Below, one piece after another: positions 33,119 through 43,300 of a stretch of DNA of 64,000 bases. Source of the stretch: Agrypnia vestita (Eukaryota; Arthropoda; Insecta; Trichoptera; Phryganeidae); NCBI GenBank assembly GCA_016648135.1, contig JADDOH010002275.1, positions 203,338-267,337 on the forward strand, given 5' to 3'. The translations under genes and the position numbers were made by a program. How positions within the stretch are numbered: position 1 is the stretch's first letter; each line of letters begins with the position of its first letter. Below the pieces are notes generated by a model. It searched no databases and was not told the DNA's origin. It saw nothing but the letters and a program-made list of their open reading frames with translations.

Positions 33119-33325
33119 TAGATATCTCATGAGGGGAATGAAAAAGCTTTGGATGCCGGTCGCGCTAAGGATTATTACAACACATATACGGAACGTGATC
33201 ACTTAAGCCAGCCGTACGATAGGTCGTAAGCTCTATGAACACCCAAAGACTGCTATACTTACTTTCATAAATAAATAAATTTATAATTTCATGTCCATGA
33301 GACATCTATAATATATATATTGATT
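33119..33325 (-). mobile_element. Family F MITE copy
   Basis: Shares GATATCTCATGAGGGG-like ends, GTGATCACTTAAGCCAGCCG, TACGATAGGTCGTAAG, CATGAGACATCTATAATA with the other family F copies. Confidence 0.7.
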
Positions 33326-35029
33326 AAAAATATTAATAATATAGGTTAATATTTGTTTGCTTTGTAATTAAGGGTCTGTCTGAAGGGAGCGATCTTTTAT
33401 CAGTTTTGTTTGATCTGGTCTGTGAAGCAAGGGATGTGATTTGACAATCCAAACCTGGGTATTGAGCCAGATTTAATGCATCTTTTATATTTTATTTTAT
33501 TTAATAAATCTTGAATGTGATGCGCCTTTGAGATATAAGTGAAATTTTCCTCCAAAAATAAATTAATTTTCAGTCGCCAGTATAGTCGAGATGCATAATA
33601 CAACATATGTTTTCGTTTAAATAAAGAGTTTTGCATACAATGACGTTATACATACACATACATATAAGTACACGAAGTGACGTCATCGATAATAATAAAA
33701 TTTAGTTGTCTGATTTGGAATTTTGCAGTAAAAATTGTAATAAATTAAAGCTTAGTATAAAAACTGTCTGTCGGTGCGATGTCTGAGGTACAAAAAATAT
33801 TTTTAATAGTAATATGTATAAAACCCATTATTTGTGTAAAAGTATTGCGTCTCACATAATGATAAACCTCACGATAATATAAATATTAAGATAGTTGTCG
33901 AACAGTACGAATGATTTCACCTTCAAATATTGTCACAAGATTCTAAAACGATAGAAACTACAAGTAATCACGTGATTTCCCAACACAAAATTGGAAATGT
34001 ATAGAAGTCCGTAGAAAACGCGAAAATATACGTGAAGATTCCTGAAATTTTTTATACAAGTGACGCCGTCGCTATGGAACGTTTTATTTTGACAGACAAT
34101 AATGTTTATAAATATTTCAAAAAGATTTTAAGCGTTTCATTTCGAATCCCACCACCGCGATTCTGCGACAATATATTATAAAATATTCATCTTAGCAAAT
34201 TACGTTTATTAGATTATCTAGTTTGACCTAACTCCATTTTTTCTGGGCGGACTTTGAGAGACGTCGCAGAAAAGTCCGCTGACGTAATCAGTACATATTG
34301 CACATTGGCGACCTCTATCGTAGAAGAAGCAAACACTCCATAACAAAGTGCATATAATTTACGCCCTCGGAAACATTAATCAGTCCGTCCTATACCTCCG
34401 CGGGTACAGCTCGTTTTCCTGATAACGTTGAATACGACTTCAACGAAACGTCGATGATCGTTTCTCGGAAAAACATACGGTTCGTATAAAATAACCGTTA
34501 CCATTTACAGTTAAATATGTCTAACGACCATAATAATAAGTAATAACCTTAACACTCTAATGATATGAGATAACTTACCTATCGACAAAGAATTTTCACA
34601 TACCCACGCCATTTTTTTTTCATTTGCCCGCAAATATTTTGCAAATAAATTTACGTACACACAATATAGAAAGTAGTTTTGTTATAAATTAAAAATAATG
34701 ACAACCTACAATCTAAGGATTTTTTTTATTAATTGAATAAGTGAGTTCGATCAATGTACAAACTAAAATGTGAATATATTTCCAAGCGAACCAAAAAACG
34801 CGGCTATTTACATAATTGAAACAGCACATTGGTATAATTTATTTGGATTCACCTGGCCCAGACATTTTATAGACAGACGCACACTCATATGTCCGGTCTA
34901 CACTGCAACAGTATTAATTTTAAATAAAAAAAAATCGTAACAACATTCAATCACTGCCGCGTTGTAGTATGTTACACCAGTATTAAGAGATGATATCTTT
35001 TTACAAAGCGTTCTTTACTGAACGCCACT
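33326..35029. other. Anonymous DNA with one hairpin
   Basis: Within 34253-34280, GCGGACTTT and AAGTCCGC form a hairpin next to TGACGTAA, a CRE-like octamer. No gene is recognised; the 78-codon minus frame at 33400-33636 has no domain. Confidence 0.35.
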
Positions 35030-35165
35030 TTGGAATTTCCGCTTGCGGCCGCAGTGAACAAATTCATTTAGTTCAGTGTCTTGCCGCCAGTCGCGCGGTT
35101 CAGTCGTGTCTCGCGCGCTGACCGCCCGGCAGTGTTTTGTTTTTATTAGTGTTTAATGAAGATTT
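35030..35165 (+). promoter_or_regulatory. Candidate insect promoter / first-exon region
   Basis: A GC- and CpG-rich block in AT-rich DNA: CGCTTGCGGCCGCAGTG, then two arthropod initiator-like sequences, GTTCAGTGTC (about 35078) and GGTTCAGTCGTG (about 35098), then CGCGCGCTGACCGCCCGGCAG. No TATA box stands about 30 bp upstream of either. Downstream frames (35243-35766) have no recognisable domain. It could be the start of a non-coding exon or an LTR fragment. Confidence 0.35.
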
Positions 35166-36314
35166 TTGTGTATTTGATTGTCACCGCACGTGCTAGATAC
35201 TTTACAAATATTTTTATACTATTTCGCAGCATTTAGTGGAGTTTATAAGCGATTGACTTCGATATCTGCTGACAAATATTGCAAGTGACATGTGCTCGTG
35301 TATGACTGTGCAAGGAATTCGTAAAATTCGTCAAAATTTGTGCATAAGGGAATCGAATTTCGATGGACACTGCCATATGTACGTAACGTTATACAATATT
35401 TATATGTTATATTTTTAGTAGTGTGGAGCACGTTTATATACTTTAGATATTTAATAAATAAACACATTGTATTTTTTCACCATTGTTATAAATTGCATGT
35501 CTGACTTTTTAGTTAGTAGATTAAAAGTAAACTTTTTTTTATATTTCGGTCCAACTTTTTTTAGTCTTTTACGTTGTGTAGGAGAGCATGGCACGTGTAT
35601 GAACTGTATTTTGAAAATATATAATTTGTTAAAATTCTTGAAAAATAAATATCTTGACTATGTAGTTTTTTTAGATGCGTACGCAATAGAAAAATTCATT
35701 TTTCATCAACAAAAACTGTTTTTAAAAAAAATAAAAAAATACCTCGTACGACGAAACAGCTGTTGATAAGACTTTTTTGTTCAACACTGCAATAGTGTAA
35801 TCCTAATTTTTATTATTGATTACCTATATATGTATACAAATTAAATGTTAACATACGTTAACAATACGACATACTTTAACAAATATTAACAATACCTACG
35901 ATCCTTCTGTTTAAGGATAATAATTCATTCAAATCTGCCTTCAATTTATGCCTAACGATTCGAAGAAAAGTGATTCAATTTTTCATTGTCGCCGTTCCTT
36001 CATTCTGAGAATTTGAAATATTAAAAAATTAAAAAAAAACATCAAAACATGGCGGTTTATTTAAGGAAATTGAATAAGAAAACATGATATATTTTCCGTA
36101 GCTTTTCCTTTCGAGTTGAACACTGATTATTGATAGTTATTTAACACTTGTCTATTGATTATTTTGTAATTGTTTTATTGCTGCTTGCAATAAATAATTG
36201 AGCAATTTTCCTTATGCGGCCAATATATTGGTAGATGACTTGGACCTCTTTCTGCGATAATTTATGCGTATGCTTCAAACTACAAATGGAAAAAGATATA
36301 CAAAATTTCTAATT
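35166..36314. other. Anonymous AT-rich DNA
   Basis: The 99-codon + frame 35467-35766 is extremely F/K/L-rich and reads like translated AT-rich DNA; no domain. Confidence 0.4.
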
Positions 36315-36675
36315 AATATGGAATACGCAGATATGCAAAATCTCTAGTATGGAATACGCGGAGTGTTTACATTTTTATTCTATTATATACCTACAAAATC
36401 ACGGGACATAATAATTGCGGGATTTTGAAGCTGGAAATTGTCTTTATTCTCTTAAACTTAAAACTAAATAAACTAAATATTGTGACCATTGTGTGTAACT
36501 GAGCCGCGCGCTAATTGACGCGTCACACTCGGGCGCACGGGCCTCGTTAGCGGCTAGTCGTCGGTAGTGTTTTTGTTGTAATTCCAGCGAGCTACGGACA
36601 GTCAGACATTCGAAATTACGATGTAATAATGTCGAATACGCGGAATGTCTAATTAACATAGAATACGCAGAGGTA
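36315..36675. repeat. GAATACGCRGA repeats around a GC-rich insert
   Basis: GAATACGCAGA or GAATACGCGGA occurs near 36321, 36352, 36634 and 36662, with shared context (CAAAATTTCT, TCTAATTAA). Between the pairs, about 36480-36600 is GC-rich (GAGCCGCGCGCTAATTGACG) and on the minus strand is followed by AATAAA. An insertion, perhaps an LTR fragment, splitting a small tandem array is one reading. Confidence 0.5.
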
Positions 36676-36810
36676 CAAAATTTCTTATTGATGATGAATA
36701 TGCAGATTCACATTATGTTCTGAAACACATCCACACACCCCTTGTTATACTCGCCTATTCTTAACACTTCTCGTTTCCGAAAATTTCTATGTCAGGACAT
36801 TCGCGACTAA

Positions 36811-37059
36811 GGCCCGAATTCAGAGTCAATACGTAGTGATTTTAAGGTTAAGGTACGCCTTAAAAGCGTAATTTTCAGTACAAAATGTAATGTATTATCG
36901 TAAATTGTAACTGTACTAATCACCTTGTCCTAAATGACTATCCATTAGGGTCACTCTGACCTGTCGATAGTATTTAAATAAAAAAATAAAAAATGAAAAT
37001 TAAATAACAGTTTTAAGGCTTACCTTAACCTTAAATCATCTAAGTATTGACTCGGGCCT
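36811..37059. mobile_element. 249-bp MITE with TA flanks
   Basis: AGGCCCGAATTCAGAGTCAA at the left and the inverted TATTGACTCGGGCCT at the right. Inverted homology continues inward (TTTAAGGTTAAGGTACGCC against GGCTTACCTTAACCTTAAA) for about 50 bp. TA lies on both sides (36809-36810, 37060-37061). There is no coding capacity. Confidence 0.85.
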
Positions 37060-37061
37060 TA

Positions 37062-38599
37062 CAGCTCCTATCCGGATCAACTTTTATGTATACATGTCAT
37101 TTAATAATGAATTAATTAACGTCTTATTGTTCAGTGCATTATGTGCACATTTTAGCAATGCGCTTAAACTAAAATTTTAGTGGATCCCATTTAAAGTTTG
37201 ATCTCCATTAAATGGGACAGCTTTGATGATTACATAAATATTAATAAATTACAATTTAAAATACTTATTATATACCTACACAAATCGGTATGATTCTAGC
37301 TTATTTCTTACGTACTTAGAACAAAACAATTTGGAAGGGAGTTGTATAAGAATTATATGATAGTTTTTTTTATTGTTTACGGTTAAGTTATTGAATAAGA
37401 TATTTTTAATTTTTTAATTATTTTAAATAAGTTTGCTTCTTGTATTTCTTCGTATATGTCTTTATCTTACTCCAATTTTAGACTTTTTTTGAGTTCCGTT
37501 TCCACTAATGTCTCATAATGATGAGATTTTTTCTTTTTTTTCTGAAAAATGTAATAATAATTTTTTATTCATGTAGAAGTTTACATTAATAGGGAATCTA
37601 CTTTGTATTGTAACCTAAGAAGTAGGTAGTTTGAAATGTATACAAGTTCCTCCCCAAACTATTATTCTTATTATATCCTTACCTTTTACATATATGTATA
37701 TGCTCGAACCATCGGACGATCGACAACTTTTTAGATCAATACCACAAAGTATAAAAAATTACTGATACGAAATAAACCCGTACTCAGAAAATGGGATTTG
37801 GTCACAGCGGAAGAAGATCCCCCCTCGCGTGTTTTTAAGACACATTTATACCTTAAGTATTTCTTCTTGCATAATTAAATCCCCCTAATAAACAAATCGT
37901 ATTTTTGCAATAGACGATGTTTTGATGTTTTTAAATTTCGTTCTATATTGAGTCTCTCGGGGCTATTCTGAAGATTGCAATATAATGTAACAATCATGTC
38001 TTGACCGATATTTTACAACATTGTCGCTTCGTCAATTTTGACGTTTGACAGATATCTTGATATTTCTCATATAAACTTTAGGCGTATATACGTCTCGTCT
38101 GTTTTATGCTTACTAATTATAACTTCGTTTTCATAATGAGAATTCGGCAGTCTTTCAGTATAAACATCTTCTCGTAATAAAGCTCGACTTATTTTTTAAG
38201 ACATTATACTTTTTATGACTATTTAATTGAACCTTTTCATAATTGCTTTACAATTAAAAAGCTCGTAGTGTTTATTAATTATTTAATTTTAATTATCGTA
38301 ACCAGTTGTCGTACCATGTTGTGTACTAAGAAATTTAAGGTACTTCATATCGATATATTTTAGTGGTCTGTGATAAATTTTTTATACCACGTTTGAACCA
38401 AATTTTCACTGTTTATTGGAATTTAATCTACGTACATGTATTATACGCGGGGCATAAAAGCAAAAAGAGCAATATCAAAAAAAATGCAGTCATCGAAGAT
38501 TACTAATTTATAATGTACTTTTTTTATTTTTTTTATTTTATTATTATTTTTTTTTATTTTTTTTTTTTATATATTTTTTTAATATTTTTTTATAGGAAT
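37062..38599. other. Anonymous AT-rich DNA
   Basis: No feature. 38518-38590 is a T-rich low-complexity run. Confidence 0.45.
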
Positions 38600-38775
38600 T
38601 TTATAGGAAACATAGCCTTTAAATTTACAGGAATTATGATTTTGGAAGCGATAGATTAGAATTAATAATCCTCAGAGACTGCACTAAAAACATTTTTTTT
38701 GATTTTTTGGATATCTCTGCCTTTGCTTTTATACCCCACATGTGTAGTTGAAAAGTGTTACAGTCAATGGGACTG
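38600..38775. repeat. Interspersed repeat family G, copy 2
   Basis: Aligns with 6640-6790: AATCCTCAGAGACTGCACTA, a T-rich stretch, then CTCTGCCTTTGCTTTTATAC. Confidence 0.5.
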
Positions 38776-39000
38776 CTACTTCGAATAGGTCATCTCCTGA
38801 ACTCCCGAGGTCAGAAGAATGCATATAGAACACGACTGGGTTCAAAAGACTCATGAAGATAATATGTATTGTTCTATATTACTTGCATTGTTTCATAGTT
38901 ATATGCCAGCATGCAGGGGCGTGCATTGAAAACTTTTATTTAAACAGATATTTGCAAAAAAATTGAAATTAAATACATGTATTTATCTGGCAGAATGTTA

Positions 39001-39258
39001 TCTTCTTCTTCTTTGCGCTGTCCCAACTCATTGCCTAGGTAGGCTGTTGGGGCTATATCTTCTTCTTTCGTTCAGGCCGTTTCTTTGTAGTATTTGGGAA
39101 CATTGAGTCATTCAGGAGTTCTTTGGTCTTCCTCTTGATGATTGTCGATGAAGCTTCAAACATTGCCTGCTTCACCCTGTGGTCTGGTGGTCTCCGTCTT
39201 ATGTGCCCATACCATCTAAACTGTCTTTCCTCCAGCTTACTGTTTATGTCCGTGACTG
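39001..39258 (-). pseudogene. RTE-like LINE tail with target-site duplication
   Basis: The minus strand reads KLEERQFRWYGHIRRRPPDH, RVKQAMFEASSTIIKRKTKE, the FRWYGH--R motif block of RTE-type tails. It is flanked by an 18-bp direct repeat with one mismatch (TTATCTGGCAGAATGTTA, 38983-39000; TTATCTGGCAGAATATTA, 39259-39276). The duplication lies inside the hAT MITE, so the LINE inserted after it. A heavily 5'-truncated insertion. Confidence 0.85.
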
Positions 39259-39333
39259 TTATCTGGCAGAATATTATGAAATATTAAAATCTTAATAGTA
39301 TGTTAATTATTGTGATAGGAATATTAAGAGATA

Positions 39334-39838
39334 TGGGTCATTCTCTTTTTTATTGTCTTGTTTGGTACAAAATCTCAACAATAATATACTTCCAACATAA
39401 ATGTACTTTTTATTATTTATTAAATACAATTAAAACCTCATTTCTTTGCAGTTTCTAAAACTTTTGATATCGTTTTATTATGAGAACGTACATTATTAAA
39501 CAAAACAAAAGTTATTATTACTCCCTGTATATTAACTCGTGGCGTCTGCTTGCTTGACGAAAAAACTTTGAACGTGTCTACCTGACGCGTTGAAATATTT
39601 TCATACAACTTAATAAGTTGTATGAAAAAACCATTAAAAATTAGAAAAATCCAAAATTTTATTAATTTTTTAACGAAAATTTGATAGATCTTCTTTATCC
39701 CAACGAGTCTGCTTGCAAAGTTTCAGCTCGATTGGATCACGGGAAAAGGGTTTAAAATGGATCCAAAGTTTTTTCGTCAGACAAGCAGACGCCACGAGTT
39801 AATAATATAAAGGGAGTAATAAAAAAGAGAATGACCCA
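39334..39838. mobile_element. MITE with TGGGTCATTCTC ends (family I/J)
   Basis: TA-TGGGTCATTCTCTTTTTTAT at the left and GAGAATGACCCA-TA at the right. Inside, 39516-39825 has a second inverted pair (ACTCCCT...TTAACTCGTGGCGTCTGC against its complement) and the AAAGTTTCAGCTCGATTGGA block shared with 27650 and 29347. It inserted in the hAT MITE. Confidence 0.75.
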
Positions 39839-39924
39839 TATATCTTTTATTTCGGTTTATTTTCAAAACATATGCTTTGGAAAAAGTCACACTTCTTGTT
39901 CTCGCTGCCAGCACTGCGTTGCAG

Positions 39925-40204
39925 TCGGGCTGCATAGAACTCTGCAAACAATGAATATTGTAATTTTTATGGTGTGCATTTGAAGTATTTTGGCGGTAGT
40001 ACTCGCAGTCTGTTATTGTCTCCGGACCCAGTCGCAGTGCGGATCGTTATGCATGATCAGAATTGCAAAATCAATATTTTATCCTCATACAGTGTCCCGC
40101 AGCCAGAATCAAAACCTTCGGGGGAGCCTTCTTCATTCGATTTTGAATAGAAAATATTCTTTACACTTAGGTTTGGTTTGGTGAAATCGACGGTTACGAA
40201 GATG
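39925..40204. other. Anonymous DNA
   Basis: No supported feature; a 64-codon + frame (39990-40184) has no domain. AATCAAAACCTTCGGGGGAGCC near 40104 partly resembles 43783-43800. Confidence 0.35.
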
Positions 40205-40603
40205 AGCGACATCGAATTTAGCATTTTTTAAAATTCAATATCTGAAGTATTTTCTGTAAAACATTGAACTTAAGTACAGTAACTATTATATAAATATTAA
40301 AAATTCATTTGCTTTATCACAAATCAAATAAAATGAGAAAATCCTTACATATTTTATTTTTCAAATTTCTGCAAGGTTTCAATAATTTTATTTCACTTCT
40401 ATCCAGGCGAATAAATATTAAATATTTGATATAAATTACCTGCACGATAGAGTAACGTTTTAAAAAATATAAGCCAAACTTATTTAAAAAAATGTAAACT
40501 TTGATTTCGCTTATCTCCGTAACTGTCGACATCATCCAAAGTTTAAGTAATATTTTATATTTAAAATTGCTACGAAAGCTACGAGACACTTGTTAACCTG
40601 TGT
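40205..40603. mobile_element. MITE family E, diverged copy
   Basis: CTTATCTCCGTAACTGTCGA and the closing AACCTGTGTATTCCC match the right half of the copies at 19001 and 25354. The left end is not clear. Confidence 0.5.
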
Positions 40604-40624
40604 ATTCCCATTTCTGACTTACTA

Positions 40625-40690
40625 CTTAAGAATGTTCTTAGGATTTCACGGCCACTCAGAATCTTCTAGTTTGTGTTTTCTGTCATAAGA
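40625..40690 (+). repeat. Fragment related to Penelope-like P1
   Basis: GAATGTTCTTAGGATTTCAC followed by GGCCACTCAGAATCTTCTAG matches 15501-15545. Confidence 0.7.
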
Positions 40691-41239
40691 AAATGTTATT
40701 AATATTAAAAATATTGTCAATTCAATATTATTCATAAATTAACAATCATATTACTCGGCTAAAGTGTGTGATAGATAGTAAACTTTTGAATAACATATAA
40801 GTAATTACCATTGTGTTTGATTATCTTTATGACTAGAAATTCCGTGGAAGTAGATTATTTTTATTACGTAAGTAGTTTAGCGAATTCCGGATGCTATTAT
40901 GTATTTACGAGACTTGGATCATGATGTCTTGTTCGGCGCCACCTAGCATTGGAATGCGTAACCTCTGCAAGTTGGCCAGCTGCATGTCTGCATATCCAAA
41001 TAACTGCACTTGTGACTGCATTTGGCCAGCCACTCGACAATATCGATTTATCGATCCTTGATAAACAATTGGGAATTTTGCTTTTTTTTTTTAAAATATG
41101 GCCACCTGGTCGAAGCTACGTAAATGCTAAAAAATGTATTCGTCAGCAATCTTAAAAAATCAAGAGATACATATCTAATACTGTGCTAAAAACTGTCAAA
41201 GCTCAGGTCGGCAGAAACACACAATTTGTACATTATCTA
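40691..41239. other. Anonymous AT-rich DNA
   Basis: Nothing recognised; the 68-codon + frame at 40949-41155 lacks a domain. Confidence 0.4.
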
Positions 41240-41575
41240 ATCTGCTTCACAGTAGATTTCTTGGTAATGCACACACAATTCCCAGCAGTCCCGCCATCAA
41301 TGGAAACACTTCTGAAACGCATCTCTTAGAATGGTGTCCAGCTGCGCCGTTGCGTTCCGCACAATGTCTTCTCTCGATTCAAATAATAGTGTGCCTTTCA
41401 GCATTTTTAACTTGAAGAATAGCCAAAAATTGCATGGAGCCATTTCAGGAGAGTAGGAAGCTTGAAAAACCAGAGAAATGATGTGGTTTGCCAAGAAAGC
41501 CCTAGTCAGATGCGAAGAATGAGAGAGTGCATTATTTGAACACACTACACATTTCATCATCACAATCATATTCAC
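41240..41575 (-). pseudogene. Mariner transposase C-terminal relic, N34N
   Basis: The minus-strand frame 41575-41297 reads CSNNALSHSSHLTRAFLANH, IISLVFQASYSPEMAPCNFW, LFFKLKMLKGTLLFESREDI; after the stop at 41299-41297 it goes on in frame as WRDCWELCVHYQEIY. This is the end of a mariner transposase (HDNA---H, YSPDLAPCDFFLF, LKG--F-S-EDI, W--C----G-Y). In mariners the second and third catalytic aspartates are 34 residues apart. Here the residues at exactly that spacing are both Asn (third position codon at 41431-41429), so the protein could not catalyse transposition. The first aspartate lies outside the relic. Confidence 0.85.
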
Positions 41576-41714
41576 AGGTCTTTCACTTTCTATTCTTTTT
41601 CTTCTCGTACATTATCATACATTCAACGGAAATTGGCTTATGCTATCACAGGGTTCGAGGATATATATCACGATATTTATGGATTGATTTTTATTTTCGA
41701 TATATATCCCAAAA

Positions 41715-41905
41715 AACTTTTTGCGGTTGTTAATAGATGGCGCTAGTTATATTTAAAAAAAATGCTACAAGTTTTTTTTAAATATCGGTGGTTGTTACTA
41801 GTTGTATTTTATGGCGCCAGTTGTATTTTAAAAAGTGCTGCATATTATTTTTTGATATCTGTGGTCATTACTAGATGGCGCTAGTTATATTTTTAAAAGT
41901 TTTAC
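41715..41905 (+). repeat. Three diverged units with AGATGGCGCTAGTT
   Basis: Units of about 65-75 bp share (T)AGATGGCGCTAGTTATATTT, T/A-rich filler and CGGTTGTT or GTGGTCATT. Exact AGATGGCGC lies at 41735-41743 and 41873-41881; the middle unit has TTATGGCGCCAGTTGTATTT. The motif matches the core published for Drosophila CTCF (AGRKGGCGC); whether it is bound is unknown. Confidence 0.6.
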
Positions 41906-42774
41906 GGTTGTTTTTTAGTTTAATTTGTTTAATATAATCCGTTTTTTATTTCACACAAAGAAACAAACACCAATAACTACATTAGAAAGAGTAACTTATA
42001 TATAATAATTACATATTTTAGCTTTTTTCAGTATGCAATTCATTTAAGTATTTAATAAATAATATATCGGGTATATATCAACAAATCCGATTTTTTGATT
42101 TTTTCGAAACCTGTGCTATCATCATTTTGCTTACATCGGCCCGGAATAACTCTACTGGCCAAAACATTGCCATAGGTTTATCAAATTACTACTACGTGAA
42201 TCAAGATAATGGATTTTATGGAATTCAAAGATGATTCGATTTTAATATTGGTAATACATCAATTACTTTTTATTTAACTTTGATGGCGAGAATACCACTC
42301 AATACTGTTTTGGTTTGTGTTTATATTTGAAACATATACATTTACCTAATTCTAGACTACTTTTAGTGACTCCCTTATTGCTGTAACGTCTGTAATGGAC
42401 AGAATACTTACAACACAAACGCCAGACAAATCTAATCAAGTACCTAACGCATTAAGTGTGTAGAGCTAGCGTTGTCGGAGCACTATTTAGATAGGTCGGT
42501 CCATCCCTAATGACTTCAGAATATTACCATAATGATCCTAGACCGGTCGAATGCAGTGTGGCCATCACATAATCAGCTATAAAAGGGGTGTGATGATTAA
42601 AAAATCTCCTAAATCACACTTTTTTATATATTTTTATGGTCGTAAAAATTCTAAAGTGCCTATGAGCGTTTTTATTGTTGTTTCTATCATGCACGTTTTC
42701 TGGATAAATTAAAAATTTTCTATGTTATAAATATTGCAGTATGTTGCAGAAAATAACATTTTCCACTCACAAAA
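41906..42774. other. Anonymous AT-rich DNA
   Basis: A TATAAAAGGG at about 42578 is the only promoter-like string; no gene follows. Confidence 0.35.
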
Positions 42775-43300
42775 TTATTAGTAGTAATAATAATAATATT
42801 GGATTATTTATATAGCGCCATTTTTGTGATGATTTCACCTCAACTCTTACATACTAAAATCATAGAATAACAAAATGAAAAAGAAAAGAGAAAGAAAAAC
42901 AGCTCGAAACATTAAATAGTAAAATAAAACAACGAATATTAAAAAGGTTCTGGTAAGGATTTTCTAAACAAGTGCGTTTTAAGTATTTTCTTAAATAAAG
43001 TCTCTGAATCCGTGTTTCTTATTAGGGAGGGCAAAGAGTTCCACGCTTTGGGGCCCGCCACCGCAAATGCCCGTTCGCTGAATCTAGTTTTCTGGAACTG
43101 ACTTGTCGGTTCCACAACCCTTCCCACCGCTGAAGTAGACGCTGACCTAAGAGTTTGACGTCTTCCATTTAGTGGTGTCTTTCGAGGGCTGCTCTTACAT
43201 AGTTGTCGTGGTGGCTCCCTTTCGATCGCAATAAGAGATTCAGGTTTCATGATGCAGAACTTCCCTTTGATGCTGTCATGTCCAATACGACGCACGGGTT
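42775..43300 (-). pseudogene. CR1/L2-type LINE, C-terminal RT and 3' end
   Basis: The minus-strand 118-codon frame 43295-42939 ends RFSERAFAVAGPKAWNSLPS, LIRNTDSETLFKKILKTHLF, RKSLPEPF. This is the closing motif of CR1/L2-group LINEs (R-F--A---WN-LP--IR----FKK-LKT-LF). The 3' UTR contains GGCGCTATATAAATAATCC and ends in an ATT microsatellite (42782-42800), the usual 3' end of this group. It is 5' truncated at or before 43300. The upstream part of the frame (GHDSIKGKFCIMKPES) is less typical. Confidence 0.85.

Larger units (their letters stand above)
38914..39917. mobile_element. hAT MITE split by two later insertions
   Basis: Starts CAGGGGCGTGCATTGAAAAC and ends near CTTCTTGTTCTCGCTG, the two ends of the intact 215-bp element at 57455-57669. 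The middle (ATTTATCTGGCAGAATRTTAT, TTGTGATAGGAATAT, TTTCAAAACATATGCTT) is collinear with that element but interrupted at 39001-39258 by a LINE tail and at 39334-39838 by another MITE. The right end is diverged. Confidence 0.8.

Noticed and set aside
34561..34620. Second recursive splice site on the minus strand (ATAG|GTAAGT)
   Set aside because: The upstream pyrimidine tract is weak and the preceding trinucleotide is TAG, not CAG.
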